NCBI GenBank assembly: GCA_944332995.1
Contig: CALVKR010000001.1
Location: forward strand, 124,001 to 188,000
Reading direction: 5' to 3'
DNA: 64,000 bases
Source: an uncultured Clostridia bacterium
Lineage (GTDB): Bacteria; Bacillota; Clostridia; Christensenellales; CAG-917
In this document: in pieces, positions 24,621 to 32,746 of the stretch
Position numbering within the stretch: the stretch's first letter is position 1
Layout of the letters: the number at the start of each line of letters is the position of its first letter
The notes under the pieces: model-generated
The model's database searches: none
What the model was told of the DNA's origin: nothing
What the model saw: only the letters and a program-made list of their open reading frames with translations
Position numbers and translations under genes: made by a program

Positions 24621-24638
24621 TCACATTTCGGAAATTTA

Positions 24639-24666
24639 AAAACTCCGAGGAATTCCTCGGAGTTTT
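24639..24666 (-). terminator. Rho-independent terminator of gdhA
   Basis: A 12-bp stem, AAAACTCCGAGG with CCTCGGAGTTTT around AATT, with A/T-rich flanks on both sides. It is near-perfectly symmetrical and would work in both directions. Confidence 0.85.
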
Positions 24667-24744
24667 ATTTTAAATTTATACCGACACGCCTTAAATTAAA
24701 ACGCCGAGTTTTAATAAAACGCAATAGGCGATATGTTGTCGGAT

Positions 24745-26085
<1,341 letters not shown>

Positions 26086-26359
26086 TTATACCTCACAATA
26101 TTGATTTTCACTTAAAAACGCAGCCAAACCGTCTGTCGAATGTCAATCTGAAGACATACGCCTGTCGACGCACACCGATAAGACGCCAAACTGCCCGGAA
26201 TTTAAAAATCTTTTGAAACGCAAGAGCCAAAGCCACATAAAAAAGCGGCAATCCTTGCTTTTTATAAAATCTACAAAAAAAACCGCCCTCTGTCGCCGTA
26301 TATAAAAAACGCTTTTACGGGCTTTTTAAATCGTTTACTAAGGTTCTTAAATTTTTTTC

Positions 26360-26389
26360 ATTATAATATCTGTTGAAATTCTTTGTCAA
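26360..26389 (-). promoter_or_regulatory. gdhA promoter
   Basis: On the minus strand TTGACA (26384-26389), an 18-base spacer and TATAAT (26360-26365). Both boxes are perfect consensus. Confidence 0.75.
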
Positions 26390-26476
26390 CAAATGATAAA
26401 AAAAAATCAAATTTTTTTTGAAATCGTTAAAATGTAAAATAATGCCAAAAATTCTCAATTTTTTGCAAAATTTGTA

Positions 26477-26505
26477 TTGTTTTTTCCATTTAAATTTATT
26501 ATAAT
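26477..26505 (+). promoter_or_regulatory. gldA-dhaKL promoter
   Basis: TTGTTT (26477-26482), a 17-base spacer and TATAAT (26500-26505). The transcript would start near 26512, leaving a leader of about 32 bases containing AAGGAG. Confidence 0.7.
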
Positions 26506-26543
26506 ATCTTCATAAAAATAAACAACATAAAAGGAGAAATTTT

Positions 26544-27731
26544 ATGAGAAAAGCATTTATTTGCCCTTCAAAGTATGTGCAAGGCGAAGACGAGCTTTTA
26601 AACCTCGGATACTTCGTCAAAACTTTCGGAGATTCAGCTCTTTTGATAGCTGACTCTTTTGCTCTCAGCCTCGTCAAAGACAAGCTCGAAGCAACACAAA
26701 AGAAATACGGCGTCAAACTTCTTTCCGCCGGTGAATTCAGCGGTGAATGCTCAAGAACGCAAGTTGCAAAACTTAAAGAATTTGCCGCCAAAAACGGCTG
26801 TTCTTGCACCATCGGTCTCGGCGGCGGTAAAGCCATCGACACTGCAAAATGCGTCGCAGAAGGTTCCAACCTTATCATCTGCCCCACTATTGCGGCTACC
26901 GATGCTCCTACTTCTCACTCGGCTGTTTTGTATACCGACACCCACGAATTTGACGACTATGCATATTTCCGTCAAAATCCCTCTGTCGTTTTGATTGACC
27001 TTAGCGTCATCGCAAACGCTCCTTCTCGCTTCCTCGTTTCAGGTATGGGCGACGCTCTTTCAACCTATTTTGAAGCAAGAGCAAACGTCAATTCCGTTTC
27101 AAACGTAAACGCAGGTCTCCCCTGCGGCGCTGACAGAGCAAAGGGCTCATTGCTCGGATACGGCACCCACACCGCTTTCGCACTTGCCACGCTTTGCTAC
27201 GAAAGCCTCATCTCGGACGGTGCAAAAGCTAAAGCCGCTTGCGACTGCAACGCAATCACCCCCGCTTTTGAAAAAATAGTCGAAACCAACATTCTTCTTT
27301 CCGGTCTCGGATTTGAATCGGGCGGTCTTGCCGCGGCTCACGCACTTCACGACGGTCTTACCTGCGTCCACGACATTCACGGATGCAACTTCCACGGCGA
27401 AGTCGTAGCGTTCGGCACTATCTGCCAGCTCGTTTTGGAAAACAGCCCCGAAGAGGAACTCTATGAAGTTATCGAATTCTGCTGCTCTGTCGGCCTCCCC
27501 GTCTGCCTTAAAGACCTCATGACCGACAAGAAGACAGGCAAGACCATCAGAACTTCTCTTACCGACGACGAATACAAAGCCGTTGCCGCTAAGACCTGCA
27601 TCCCCGACGAGTCTATTCACAATATGCCTTTCCCCGTCACCGAAGATATGGTTATTGCCGCTATCAAGACGGCTGACAAGCTCGGTTACGAATACAAATA
27701 CGGCTGCGACTGCGGTTGCGACTGCAAATAA
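26544..27731 (+). CDS. gldA: Glycerol dehydrogenase (NAD+, metal-dependent)
   Basis: Oxidises glycerol to dihydroxyacetone, or the reverse, in the cytoplasm. It belongs to the iron/zinc alcohol dehydrogenase superfamily: NAD loop GLGGGKAIDTAK (about 91-102), TDAPTSHSAV, and metal ligands Asp170 (GMGD), His266 (AAHALHDG) and His284 (HGEVVAFG). At 395 residues it is about 25 longer than the family norm because of a C-terminal tail that ends in CDCGCDC. The tail resembles a metal-binding peptide and is not part of the known fold. AAGGAG lies eight bases before the ATG. dhaKL follows 62 bases later, so the product is directly phosphorylated. Heavy use of C-ending codons suggests high expression. 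Confidence 0.93.
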   Translation: MRKAFICPSKYVQGEDELLNLGYFVKTFGDSALLIADSFALSLVKDKLEATQKKYGVKLLSAGEFSGECSRTQVAKLKEFAAKNGCSCTIGLGGGKAIDTAKCVAEGSNLIICPTIAATDAPTSHSAVLYTDTHEFDDYAYFRQNPSVVLIDLSVIANAPSRFLVSGMGDALSTYFEARANVNSVSNVNAGLPCGADRAKGSLLGYGTHTAFALATLCYESLISDGAKAKAACDCNAITPAFEKIVETNILLSGLGFESGGLAAAHALHDGLTCVHDIHGCNFHGEVVAFGTICQLVLENSPEEELYEVIEFCCSVGLPVCLKDLMTDKKTGKTIRTSLTDDEYKAVAAKTCIPDESIHNMPFPVTEDMVIAAIKTADKLGYEYKYGCDCGCDCK

Positions 27732-27749
27732 TTTAAATTAAATTTATTG

Positions 27750-27768
27750 CCAGCCCCAAAAAGGCTGG
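27750..27768 (+). other. Hairpin between gldA and dhaKL
   Basis: CCAGCC pairs with GGCTGG around a seven-base loop and is followed by TAATAATTTG, not a T run. It may stabilise the upstream message end or cause partial attenuation inside the operon. Confidence 0.4.
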
Positions 27769-27793
27769 TAATAATTTGTGGAGGAAAATATAA

Positions 27794-29632
27794 ATGAAAA
27801 AAATCATGAACACTCCGGAAACATTCGTTTACGATATGTGTCACGGCCTTGCCAAGGCTCATCCGGAACTCGAATTCGTTGAAAAGTATAAGATTGTCAA
27901 AAAAGTCGACATCAATGACGACAAAGTTTCCATCATCTCAGGTGGCGGCTCAGGTCACGAACCCGCTCACGCAGGTTTCGTCGGCAAAGGTATGATTGAC
28001 TGCGCCGTCTGCGGTGACGTTTTCGCTTCACCCTCTCAGGTTCAGGTTTACAACGCAATCAAACAATGCGCTACAGACAAGGGCGTATTGCTTGTCATTA
28101 AAAACTATTCGGGCGACTGCATGAACTTCAACAATGCAATGTCCGACGCACAGGACGACGGCATCAAAGTCGACGCAGTTTACGTCAACGACGATATCGC
28201 CGTTAAAGACTCCCTCTACACCGTAGGTCGCAGAGGCGTCGCAGGCACCGTGCTCGTTCACAAATGCGCAGGCGCCGCTGCCGAACAAGGCAAATCCCTT
28301 GAGGAAGTCAAAGCGGTTGCAAACAAAGTCATCGAAAACGTTCGCTCTTTCGGTTTTGCTTTCACTTCATGCACCGTTCCTGCCGCAGGTCACCCCACTT
28401 TTGAAATCGGCGACGACGAAATGGAATTCGGTGTCGGTATCCACGGCGAACCCGGACGTTTCCGTGAAAAAATCGACTACTCAAAAGGCACATTTGCAGA
28501 TGACCTTTCAAAGAGAATCGTCAAAGACCTCATCGAAGACCTCGGTATTAAAAAAGGCGAAGACGTCGTGTTGCTCATCAACGGTTTCGGCGGCTCACCG
28601 CTTCAGGAGCTTTACATTCTCAATAACTCCGTCAACAAAGCGCTTGACGAAGCAGGCATCAAAATTCACCGCACTATCGTCGGCAACTTTATGACCTCTA
28701 TCGATATGGCAGGCGCTTCTATCACCGTTCTCAGAGCGGATTCCGAAATCAAAGCGCTCATCGACTACCCCGTATCCACCCCTGCTCTCACTTGGGGCGC
28801 AGCTATGGATGCAAGCGCAGAAGCGGCTGTCGAAGCTATGAAAGCAATTTCAAAAGCTCTCGGAGTTACTCCCGTCGAAGCCTCATCTTGCCAGAAAAAG
28901 GGTAAAAAGAAAGCCGCTCAAAATGCGGACGACGACGCTAACGCAGTGTACGAAGTAAAAGGCAAAGCGGTTATCGGCGAAACCATCAACCTCCCCGCTT
29001 TCGTTAAGATAGTCGAGAAAATGGCTGACGTCATCATCGAAAACGAAGTTCCTTTCTGTGAAGCGGACCAAATGGGCGACGGCGACTTTGGTATGTCCAT
29101 CGCAAAAGGCTTCAAGCAATTGAAAGCAGATTGGGCAACGAGAAAGAAAGGCGACATCGGTCAATTCCTCGTCAGCTGTTCCGAAATCATCAAGGAATAC
29201 TGCGGCGGTGCCTCCGGTCCTATCTGGGGCTCGGCATTCAAATATGCAGGTAAAGCTATGGAAGGCAAACAGGAAGTCAACCTCAAAGACATCGCATTCC
29301 TCTTCATGGAAGCAAACCGCGGAGTCTTTGAAACGGGTAAAAAATCTTTCGGCAAAGGTGCCGATATCGGCGACAAGACCTTGGTCGACGCCCTCAAGCC
29401 CTGCGCACTTGCTCTTACCAAAGCCGCTGAAGAAGGCAAAAAATTGCAACAAGGTCTTGACCTCGGCGCAAAAGCCGCTCACGAAGGTGCAGAAGCCACA
29501 AAATCTCACGTTGCTTCTCTCGGCAGAGCAGGCACGGTCGGCGAGCGTTCAATCGGTTTCCCCGACGCAGGCGCTCACGGACTCGACGTCATCTTCAACG
29601 AACTTGCCAAGTATATCAAAAACTTCAAATAA
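27794..29632 (+). CDS. dhaKL: Fused dihydroxyacetone kinase DhaK-DhaL
   Basis: Phosphorylates dihydroxyacetone to the glycolytic intermediate DHAP. DhaK (about 1-335) holds SGGGSGHEPAHAGFVG, the substrate-binding His217 in GIHGEPGRF and GFGGSPLQEL. A charged, Lys/Ala-rich linker (about 360-385) joins DhaL (about 395-612), where DQMGDGDFG (425-433) supplies the Asp residues that bind Mg-ATP. The fused order is that of ATP-dependent enzymes rather than the three-part PTS-dependent system, and no DhaM is present. It is preceded by GGAGG and followed by a terminator, so gldA-dhaKL is a two-gene glycerol operon. Strong C-ending codon preference again implies high expression. Confidence 0.94.
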   Translation: MKKIMNTPETFVYDMCHGLAKAHPELEFVEKYKIVKKVDINDDKVSIISGGGSGHEPAHAGFVGKGMIDCAVCGDVFASPSQVQVYNAIKQCATDKGVLLVIKNYSGDCMNFNNAMSDAQDDGIKVDAVYVNDDIAVKDSLYTVGRRGVAGTVLVHKCAGAAAEQGKSLEEVKAVANKVIENVRSFGFAFTSCTVPAAGHPTFEIGDDEMEFGVGIHGEPGRFREKIDYSKGTFADDLSKRIVKDLIEDLGIKKGEDVVLLINGFGGSPLQELYILNNSVNKALDEAGIKIHRTIVGNFMTSIDMAGASITVLRADSEIKALIDYPVSTPALTWGAAMDASAEAAVEAMKAISKALGVTPVEASSCQKKGKKKAAQNADDDANAVYEVKGKAVIGETINLPAFVKIVEKMADVIIENEVPFCEADQMGDGDFGMSIAKGFKQLKADWATRKKGDIGQFLVSCSEIIKEYCGGASGPIWGSAFKYAGKAMEGKQEVNLKDIAFLFMEANRGVFETGKKSFGKGADIGDKTLVDALKPCALALTKAAEEGKKLQQGLDLGAKAAHEGAEATKSHVASLGRAGTVGERSIGFPDAGAHGLDVIFNELAKYIKNFK

Positions 29633-29651
29633 GTTTTTATATCTCAAAACA

Positions 29652-29678
29652 AAAAGGGAGCATTTGCTCCCTTTTTTT
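29652..29678 (+). terminator. Rho-independent terminator of the glycerol operon
   Basis: AAAAGGGAGC (29652-29661) pairs with GCTCCCTTTT (29666-29675) around ATTT, with seven T following the stem's GC part. It is 20 bases after the dhaKL stop. Confidence 0.92.
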
Positions 29679-30025
29679 ATTGCCGCTTTTATGCATTAAA
29701 TCTTACCTTCTGTTGTTTTGCTTATTAAATCCTTTACTAAGAATTTATGGTATTTAACTTTCCAAGAATTTCATTCCCGTTTACGGCTAACACATATATG
29801 TTCTAAGCGACGTGGATATAATAGAAAAAAACTGTATCATATCACAAAGCTCCTCGTTTGTCGCGTCCTTTGCAAGGTATTCGGCAATCAATACCGCAAA
29901 CATATTCATACACTTTCCGTTTTTATCCGTGCCCCTTCTTTCTGCCATACTATATTATATGAAATTGCGACAAACTTGTTATAATTCAACGTTTATTCAT
30001 ACTGCTTTTTAGTCGCATTTAAATA

Positions 30026-30052
30026 AAAAAGCCTTGAAAATATCAAGGCTTT
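30026..30052 (-). terminator. Rho-independent terminator of the zinc-ribbon protein gene
   Basis: AAAGCCTTGA (30028-30037) with TCAAGGCTTT (30043-30052). On the minus strand it is followed by a T run. Confidence 0.85.
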
Positions 30053-30120
30053 AAAATGATAAAGTGAATAATATCTGACCGTCTGCCGTTTATATCGCTA
30101 AAAACTTTGACGGCTATACC

Positions 30121-30762
30121 CTATTTATCGCTCTCACCCGTTTCGGAAGCGTTATCGGCGTTTTCGGGTTTACTGTCTATCGTGGGATTATCTTCTTGAG
30201 GGAACACGTCGTCGGTCTGTTGCTGCGGTGCAGGTTGTACGCCTGCCCTTGCCCTCATATATGCCTCATAGGGATTTGTGCTTGCAGATGCCGCATTAAG
30301 CGCTTGCCATTCGTTATCGCCACCCGACTTAGGCTTATCTTTATAAACGCCTTTAGTGTCGACAAGCTCTCCGCATTTGGGGCAATATACTTCCCTGACG
30401 TCGCAAAGTTCGTCGCACTTGGGGCAGAACACGGCGTGAGGATATTTCTTCAAAAACGATCTTCTCGTTTCCATCTTGGCGGCAACCACCCAGATAATGG
30501 CGCCGACAATCACTCCGCCAAAAGCAATCAAACCGCCTATCAGCCAGCTATTGTCAAACTCAATTGTCCCCGGGCCTCCTGTTGCGCAAGACCAACTTTG
30601 ACAGCTTGCGGTGCACGACGAAGCGCACGACTGCCAAAACATGACCGTGGAAACGATAATCATAACCACACCTGCCAATACCAACAAAATGCCTAAAATA
30701 TAAAGGATAACCTTTACTGCCGACGGCACAAATTTAGGTCTTCTATAAGGAATATAGGACAT
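30121..30762 (-). CDS. Membrane protein with zinc ribbon, function unknown
   Basis: A 213-residue protein with two transmembrane helices (about 16-42 and 72-95). The short outside loop between them is Cys/Ser-rich (CASSCTASCQSWSC). The cytoplasmic part has a double zinc-knuckle, FCPKCDELCDV ... YCPKCGELVD (about 112-134), and ends in an acidic, low-complexity tail. Such zinc-ribbon membrane proteins are common in Firmicutes and uncharacterised. The four to five clustered cysteines in the loop could form disulfides or bind metal, which is unusual. GGAGAGAGCT precedes the ATG. It is a single-gene unit with its own terminator. Confidence 0.75.
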   Translation of the reverse strand: MSYIPYRRPKFVPSAVKVILYILGILLVLAGVVMIIVSTVMFWQSCASSCTASCQSWSCATGGPGTIEFDNSWLIGGLIAFGGVIVGAIIWVVAAKMETRRSFLKKYPHAVFCPKCDELCDVREVYCPKCGELVDTKGVYKDKPKSGGDNEWQALNAASASTNPYEAYMRARAGVQPAPQQQTDDVFPQEDNPTIDSKPENADNASETGESDK

Positions 30763-30838
30763 AGCTCTCTCCTTTTATTATATTTAGATTATACAATCTT
30801 TTTTTTTAAAATGCAAGAAAAAATATTTATGCAAATAA

Positions 30839-30867
30839 TTGACAAATTTTCTTATAAATTATATACT
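30839..30867 (+). promoter_or_regulatory. tRNA-Leu promoter
   Basis: TTGACA (30839-30844), a 17-base spacer and TATACT (30862-30867), placing the transcript start about seven bases before the tRNA. Confidence 0.85.
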
Positions 30868-30880
30868 AAATAAGCCGTGA

Positions 30881-30963
30881 GCGGTCATGGCGGAACAGGC
30901 AGACGCGTACGTTTGAGGGGCGTATGGGCAACCATCCGGGTTCAAGTCCCGGTGACCGCACCA
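30881..30963 (+). tRNA. tRNA-Leu (anticodon GAG)
   Basis: The acceptor stem is GCGGTCA (30881-30887) with TGACCGC (30953-30959), the discriminator base is A, and CCA is encoded. The anticodon arm TACGT/GCGTA encloses TTGAGGG, giving anticodon GAG (codons CUC and CUU). A long variable arm (TGGGCAACCA) and T arm CCGGG-TTCAAGT-CCCGG confirm a class II tRNA. It has its own promoter and terminator. Confidence 0.97.
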
Positions 30964-30994
30964 AAAAAAGACAACCAACAGGTTGTCTTTTTTT
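30964..30994 (+). terminator. Rho-independent terminator of the tRNA gene
   Basis: AAAAAAGACAACC (30964-30976) pairs with GGTTGTCTTTTTT (30981-30993) around AACA and begins directly after the encoded CCA. Confidence 0.95.
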
Positions 30995-31057
30995 ATTGCT
31001 TCCGTGACTTTAAATTGCTTCGCAATTTAACTGCTACGCAGTTTGAACCCGTCTTCC

Positions 31058-31128
31058 GCTGCACGCTCAAACTTCGTTTTCGCTGTAAGGCAAGTCCCTT
31101 AGGCCGCACCAAGACGTCGGAGCAAAGC
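31058..31128 (+). repeat. tRNA-3'-end-like repeat, copy A
   Basis: Contains CAAGTCCCTTAGGCCGCACC, which resembles the T-loop-to-CCA end of a tRNA (compare the intact gene just upstream), though the T stem no longer pairs. About 70 bases are shared, with a few differences, with 31452-31521. Confidence 0.65.
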
Positions 31129-31147
31129 TATTTGCTCCGATTTTTTT
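31117..31147 (+). terminator. Terminator-like hairpin after tRNA fragment
   Basis: TCGGAGCAAA pairs with TTTGCTCCGA around GCTA and runs into seven T. No gene ends here. It directly follows a tRNA-3'-end-like sequence and is probably the terminator of a vanished tRNA gene, or travelled with the repeat. Confidence 0.75.
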
Positions 31148-31174
31148 ATGTAAAAAATCTTCGCCTTACCGCTT

Positions 31175-31405
31175 GCTCCTCCTTTTCCTCAAAAGCTACC
31201 GCTTTTTCGGATTTGTGCCTGCGGCACTCTATGCTAATTTGTTTGAAAAATTTCCTCTTTAAAAGAATACAATATAAGTTGTTTTTTTACCTCTTCCGTG
31301 ACTTTAAACCCAATGCAATTTAACTGCTACGCACTTTTTAATTTATCCTTATTTATCCTCGCCGAAACAAGTTTCGGCGAAAAAGGAAAAACAAACCGAA
31401 AAAGC
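31175..31405 (+). repeat. 231-bp perfect direct repeat, copy 1
   Basis: Identical base for base, as far as I can read, to 31700-31930, at a 525-base offset. It contains no gene but includes a CGCCGAAAC/GTTTCGGCG hairpin. Confidence 0.95.
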
Positions 31406-31451
31406 TAAAACTGCTATGCTGTTTTAGCAAAAAGGTTTAGTTTTTCCGCTT

Positions 31452-31521
31452 GCTGCACGCTCAAACTTCGTTTTCGCTGTTAGCAAGTCTCATAGGCCGC
31501 ACCAAGACGTCGGAGCAAAGC
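31452..31521 (+). repeat. tRNA-3'-end-like repeat, copy B
   Basis: Shares CTGCACGCTCAAACTTCG, TTTTCGCTGT and TAGGCCGCACCAAGACGTCG with copy A at 31058. The copies then diverge after GAGCAAAGC, where copy B leads into a different hairpin. Confidence 0.65.
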
Positions 31522-31531
31522 GACATTTATC

Positions 31532-31561
31532 ACTACAGCCAATCGGCTGTAGTTTCTTTTT
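31532..31561 (+). terminator. Terminator-like hairpin in the repeat block
   Basis: ACTACAGCC (31532-31540) pairs with GGCTGTAGT (31545-31553) around AATC and is followed by TTCTTTTT. No plus-strand gene precedes it. Confidence 0.65.
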
Positions 31562-31699
31562 ACGCCTACGGCGCCGCACAAGGATAAGAAATATAGGTTA
31601 AATTCGCAAAATTGAATTTTGCGAAAAGCGAAGAAAGCAACAGTAAACCGAAAAAACAAATGTAATTTGTTTTGAGGATATATGTTGGCTTTCTGAGCC

Positions 31700-31930
31700 G
31701 CTCCTCCTTTTCCTCAAAAGCTACCGCTTTTTCGGATTTGTGCCTGCGGCACTCTATGCTAATTTGTTTGAAAAATTTCCTCTTTAAAAGAATACAATAT
31801 AAGTTGTTTTTTTACCTCTTCCGTGACTTTAAACCCAATGCAATTTAACTGCTACGCACTTTTTAATTTATCCTTATTTATCCTCGCCGAAACAAGTTTC
31901 GGCGAAAAAGGAAAAACAAACCGAAAAAGC
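31700..31930 (+). repeat. 231-bp perfect direct repeat, copy 2
   Basis: Second copy of the segment at 31175. Perfect identity of non-coding DNA implies recent duplication, gene conversion or an assembly artefact. Confidence 0.95.
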
Positions 31931-32010
31931 AATGTTGTTCTCTTTAGGTTTTAAAGGTTATCTTTAGGCTGTGTTAGACGTAAAATTATTAAAATTGCAC
32001 TTTTAAATTT

Positions 32011-32703
32011 TCAATTTTGTTCTCTTTTCTGTTTGTTTTTACCCCGTGCAAGGATATAGCTTGTATCGATATGCGAAAATAAATCCTTATTTGAAACACT
32101 TCCGTCTAAAACGATGGTATACCAATGCGTTTTGTTCATGTGGTATGCAGCAAAAACGCTTTTGCCGTCAATTATTTCTGTTATATTTTCGGGGAACGCT
32201 TTAAGATTGACCACTTCGGCGTCACCGTCCGACTCAACCCCGAGTTTTTTAAACGGAACGGTCATAATGATTCCGTACCATTTTTTATTGTCGCTTCTGC
32301 GAAAGACAGCGTTGTCCGGAAATTTTTCCCATAAAAACTCAATGTCGCTTTGGTAGGTATTTTTTACGTATTCGATAACGGCATAAGTCTGATTCCATTT
32401 AAAAATTTCCTTTTCACAGCATTTGTGCTCGAATTTTTCGAGTATTTCTGCAACCGCTCCCCTGACCGCTCCGACAAATTGCCCGACTGCATCGGGAACG
32501 AGATGCAAGGTATATTCTTCGTCGAACTCTTTTTCCACAACTCGGGCAAAGAGTTTACCGCCGTTAGATACGGTCAATTCGACATAAAACTGACCGTCCA
32601 AAATATCAGTTTTATAAACGTATGCACCGCCGTTTTGAATAAACCCGAATTTGGGAAGTGTATTTAAATTGATTTTTTTGTGCTTTAATTTATATTCTTT
32701 CAT
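32011..32703 (-). CDS. MmcQ/YjbR-like protein with N-terminal extension
   Basis: A 230-residue cytoplasmic protein. The C-terminal half (about 112-225) matches the YjbR/MmcQ family, a double-wing fold linked to DNA binding, with WYGIIMTVPFKKLG, VVNLKAFPENI and the closing AAYHMNKTHWYTIVLDGSVS motif. The N-terminal 110 residues form a second alpha/beta unit that I do not recognise. The family's cellular role is not established. Only a weak ribosome site (GGTTGAAC) precedes the ATG. It lies just downstream of the sialidase gene on the same strand, separated by a small AACCG/CGGTT hairpin. Confidence 0.8.
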   Translation of the reverse strand: MKEYKLKHKKINLNTLPKFGFIQNGGAYVYKTDILDGQFYVELTVSNGGKLFARVVEKEFDEEYTLHLVPDAVGQFVGAVRGAVAEILEKFEHKCCEKEIFKWNQTYAVIEYVKNTYQSDIEFLWEKFPDNAVFRRSDNKKWYGIIMTVPFKKLGVESDGDAEVVNLKAFPENITEIIDGKSVFAAYHMNKTHWYTIVLDGSVSNKDLFSHIDTSYILARGKNKQKREQN

Positions 32704-32746
32704 ATTAGTTCAACCGTATAAATCGGTTTATAAAATTCATTATCAA

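Larger units (their letters stand above)
24264..24744. other. Spacer with 9-bp array and gdhA terminator
   Basis: About 480 bases between nadE and gdhA. Apart from the 225-base array (24396-24620), the gdhA terminator (24639-24666) and AT-rich upstream sequence of nadE, nothing is recognisable. Confidence 0.7.
29633..30120. other. Gene-free spacer with two terminators
   Basis: About 490 bases between convergent units. It holds the dhaKL terminator (29652) and that of the zinc-ribbon protein (30026). The middle has two overlapping plus-strand frames without ribosome sites or family resemblance, and I see nothing else there. Confidence 0.65.
30964..32010. other. 1-kb gene-free repeat block after the tRNA
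   Basis: No convincing gene. It contains three or more terminator-like hairpins, a 231-bp perfect direct repeat and two tRNA-3'-end-like fragments. Short hairpins such as CGCCGAAAC/GTTTCGGCG and TTCGCAAAATT/AATTTTGCGAA occur within it. The base composition and short words (GCTACGCA, CTTCGTTTTCGCT) recur in shuffled order, as in an old mosaic of interspersed repeats. Confidence 0.75.

Noticed and set aside
24391-24624. Minus-strand frame coding for VKT/VNT repeats annotated as a gene
   Set aside because: No Shine-Dalgarno sequence, a GTG start and a position directly after the gdhA terminator. The substitution pattern is suggestive, so it is reported as a finding rather than a CDS.
29718-30012. 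Two overlapping plus-strand frames after the glycerol operon
   Set aside because: No ribosome sites, low-complexity basic sequence and no recognisable family.
30877-31323. 148-codon frame through the tRNA and repeat block
   Set aside because: It translates a tRNA gene, its terminator and repeats; chance open frame.
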